Shown one piece after another: positions 4,962 through 5,857 of a DNA stretch of 5,857 nt. The position numbers and the translations under genes are program-made. The notes below the pieces were generated by a model. The model saw only the letters and a program-made list of their open reading frames with translations, made no database searches and had not been told where the DNA came from. Origin of the DNA: Syntrophaceae bacterium (GTDB lineage Bacteria > Desulfobacterota > SM23-61); the NCBI GenBank assembly GCA_003154025.1, contig PMCE01000154.1, positions 1-5,857 of the forward strand, written 5' to 3'. The number at the start of each line of letters is the position of its first letter. Position 1 is the stretch's first letter.

Positions 4962-5857
4962 AGATTGGCGGGAACATCGTGTGCCATGGAGTGGCCTGTT
5001 CGTAGGCGTAGGCCACTTGAAGAAGGGTCGGTTCATCATAATGGCGGCCGAAGAGCTGTAGCCCTACCGGGAGGCCATCGGCCGTGAGCCCGCAGGGCAG
5101 GGAGATGGCCGGCAGGCCGGTGAGGTTTCCGGGGCGGGTCATCCGCAACAACGCCGCCCGGACATCCTCCGTCGTGCGGCCCCAGTGAATCTCCTTCTGC
5201 CCGATGAGGGGCGGGGTAACGGGCAGGGTAGGGGCGGCCAGGACATCGACCGATTCAAAAATCTGCACGAAATTCTCGGTGAATCGCCGCCGCTGCTCCT
5301 GGGCTTGAAGATAATCGACGGTTCGCTGGTTCTCGCTCAGCTTCAGCCGTTCGCGCACATCGGCCCCATAATCCTTGGCTCGCGTATGCAGCCACTTCCA
5401 ATGGTAGGACAGAGCTTCGCCGACCGTGATCACGGCCACAAGAGGTACGGCCTCCTTCATCCCTTTTACTTCCACTTCTCGTAATTCTGCTCCCATCTTG
5501 CCCAGAGTTGCGCAGGCAGTCAGGACGAACTCCCGGACCTGTTTCTGCAGGCGATCGAAGAAGTATTGTTTGGGAATTCCAATTCGGATCTTTTTGACCC
5601 CTCCGCGCAAAGAACGGGTGAACAAACGGCCGACCTGAGGCCAGCTGCCGGCTTTCGGCCCACCTGGAGCGGCAATCGTTTCCATCATTAAAGCTATATC
5701 TTCCGCGCATCGGCAGATCGGCCCCACGTGGTCGAGGCTGAAGGCGAGGGGGATGACCCCCTGAAGAGGAACCAGGCCCCGAGTGGGTTTCAGTCCTACG
5801 ACTCCGCAGGCTGCCGAAGGAATCCGGATCGATCCCCCCGTGTCCGTTCCCAGGGAG
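4960..5857 (-). CDS. Amidase-signature family hydrolase, C-terminal part
   Basis: The gene runs on the minus strand and enters from beyond the right edge. The 298 residues seen are the C-terminal part of a protein usually 450-500 long. The visible start of the fragment reads SLGTDTGGSIRIPSAACGVVGLKPT, the core of the amidase signature; the Ser of GGSIR (codon 5830-5832, complement) is the nucleophile of the Lys-Ser-Ser triad. The Lys and the cis-Ser lie outside the window. GVIPLAFSLDHVGPICR, AAPTLPVTPP, GNLTGLPAISLPCG and the terminal LLQVAYAYEQATPWH are also family features. The family hydrolyses amides to acid and ammonia; the substrate cannot be told. The middle region (WLHTRAKDYGADVRERL) looks like free-standing amidases rather than GatA of the tRNA amidotransferase, though GatA is not excluded. 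It is convergent with feoAB, and its TAA stop lies in the right end of the inverted-repeat element. Confidence 0.92.
   Translation of the reverse strand, partial: SLGTDTGGSIRIPSAACGVVGLKPTRGLVPLQGVIPLAFSLDHVGPICRCAEDIALMMETIAAPGGPKAGSWPQVGRLFTRSLRGGVKKIRIGIPKQYFFDRLQKQVREFVLTACATLGKMGAELREVEVKGMKEAVPLVAVITVGEALSYHWKWLHTRAKDYGADVRERLKLSENQRTVDYLQAQEQRRRFTENFVQIFESVDVLAAPTLPVTPPLIGQKEIHWGRTTEDVRAALLRMTRPGNLTGLPAISLPCGLTADGLPVGLQLFGRHYDEPTLLQVAYAYEQATPWHTMFPPI

Larger units (their letters stand above)
4786..4962. repeat. Inverted-repeat element between convergent genes (MITE-like)
   Basis: The two ends are imperfect inverted repeats of about 33 bases: from 4788 to 4820, 28 of 33 positions match the reverse complement of the right end (4926-4958). 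The outermost sequence is CTAAATTGCG on the left and, read on the other strand, CTAAAAAATTGCG on the right. The roughly 105-base centre is not a gene. It contains the palindrome CTTGGGCCCAAG (4850-4861), a hairpin CCTGAG-AAGA-CTCAGG (4877-4892), and an 11-base direct repeat GGGCCCAAGTC at 4853-4863 and 4907-4917. The element fills the whole gap between feoAB and the amidase gene and supplies the TAA stop of each. Transcribed, it could fold into one long hairpin and act as a two-way terminator. A non-autonomous mobile element or dispersed repeat is the other reading. Confidence 0.75.

Noticed and set aside
4786..4962. CRISPR-like array
   Set aside because: The repeat units are only 7 bases, contiguous without spacers and in inverted orientation at the two ends, which is not CRISPR architecture.

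Overview
The window is about 5.9 kb of moderately GC-rich bacterial DNA (by eye a little under 60% G+C). It has three metabolic or transport genes and the remains of an insertion sequence. A pyruvoyl-type arginine decarboxylase, a fused FeoA-FeoB ferrous iron transporter and a general amidase together suggest an anaerobic or microaerobic bacterium. Dispersed palindromes between the genes are compatible with a deltaproteobacterial (Desulfobacterota-like) genome. This placement is an inference from gene content, since there is no rRNA or other taxonomic marker.

Layout: (1) 1-1253 holds a DDE transposase gene whose frame is broken at a run of seven T at 386-392. The element runs off the left edge and its right end is not resolved. 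(2) 1254-1556 is non-coding, pyrimidine-rich, and contains a possible decayed tail of a second, related transposase. (3) 1557-2102 (+) is a complete pyruvoyl-dependent arginine decarboxylase (pdaD), probably started at TTG behind a strong Shine-Dalgarno sequence. (4) 2103-2556 is a 454-base intergenic region with a perfect 20-base palindrome, several hairpins, a plausible sigma-70 promoter and a set of mutually exclusive helices in the leader of the next gene. (5) 2557-4788 (+) is feoB with a FeoA domain fused at its N-terminus. (6) 4786-4962 is an inverted-repeat element built of 7-base tandem units, placed exactly between two convergent genes, both of whose TAA stop codons lie in its ends. 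(7) 4960-5857 (-) is the C-terminal part of an amidase-signature hydrolase whose start lies outside the window.

The genes do not form an obvious operon. pdaD (agmatine and polyamine synthesis), feoAB (ferrous iron uptake) and the amidase look like independent units separated by repeats and IS debris. The most interesting parts are non-coding: the heptamer-built inverted repeat that closes two convergent genes, and the overlapping helices ahead of feoAB.
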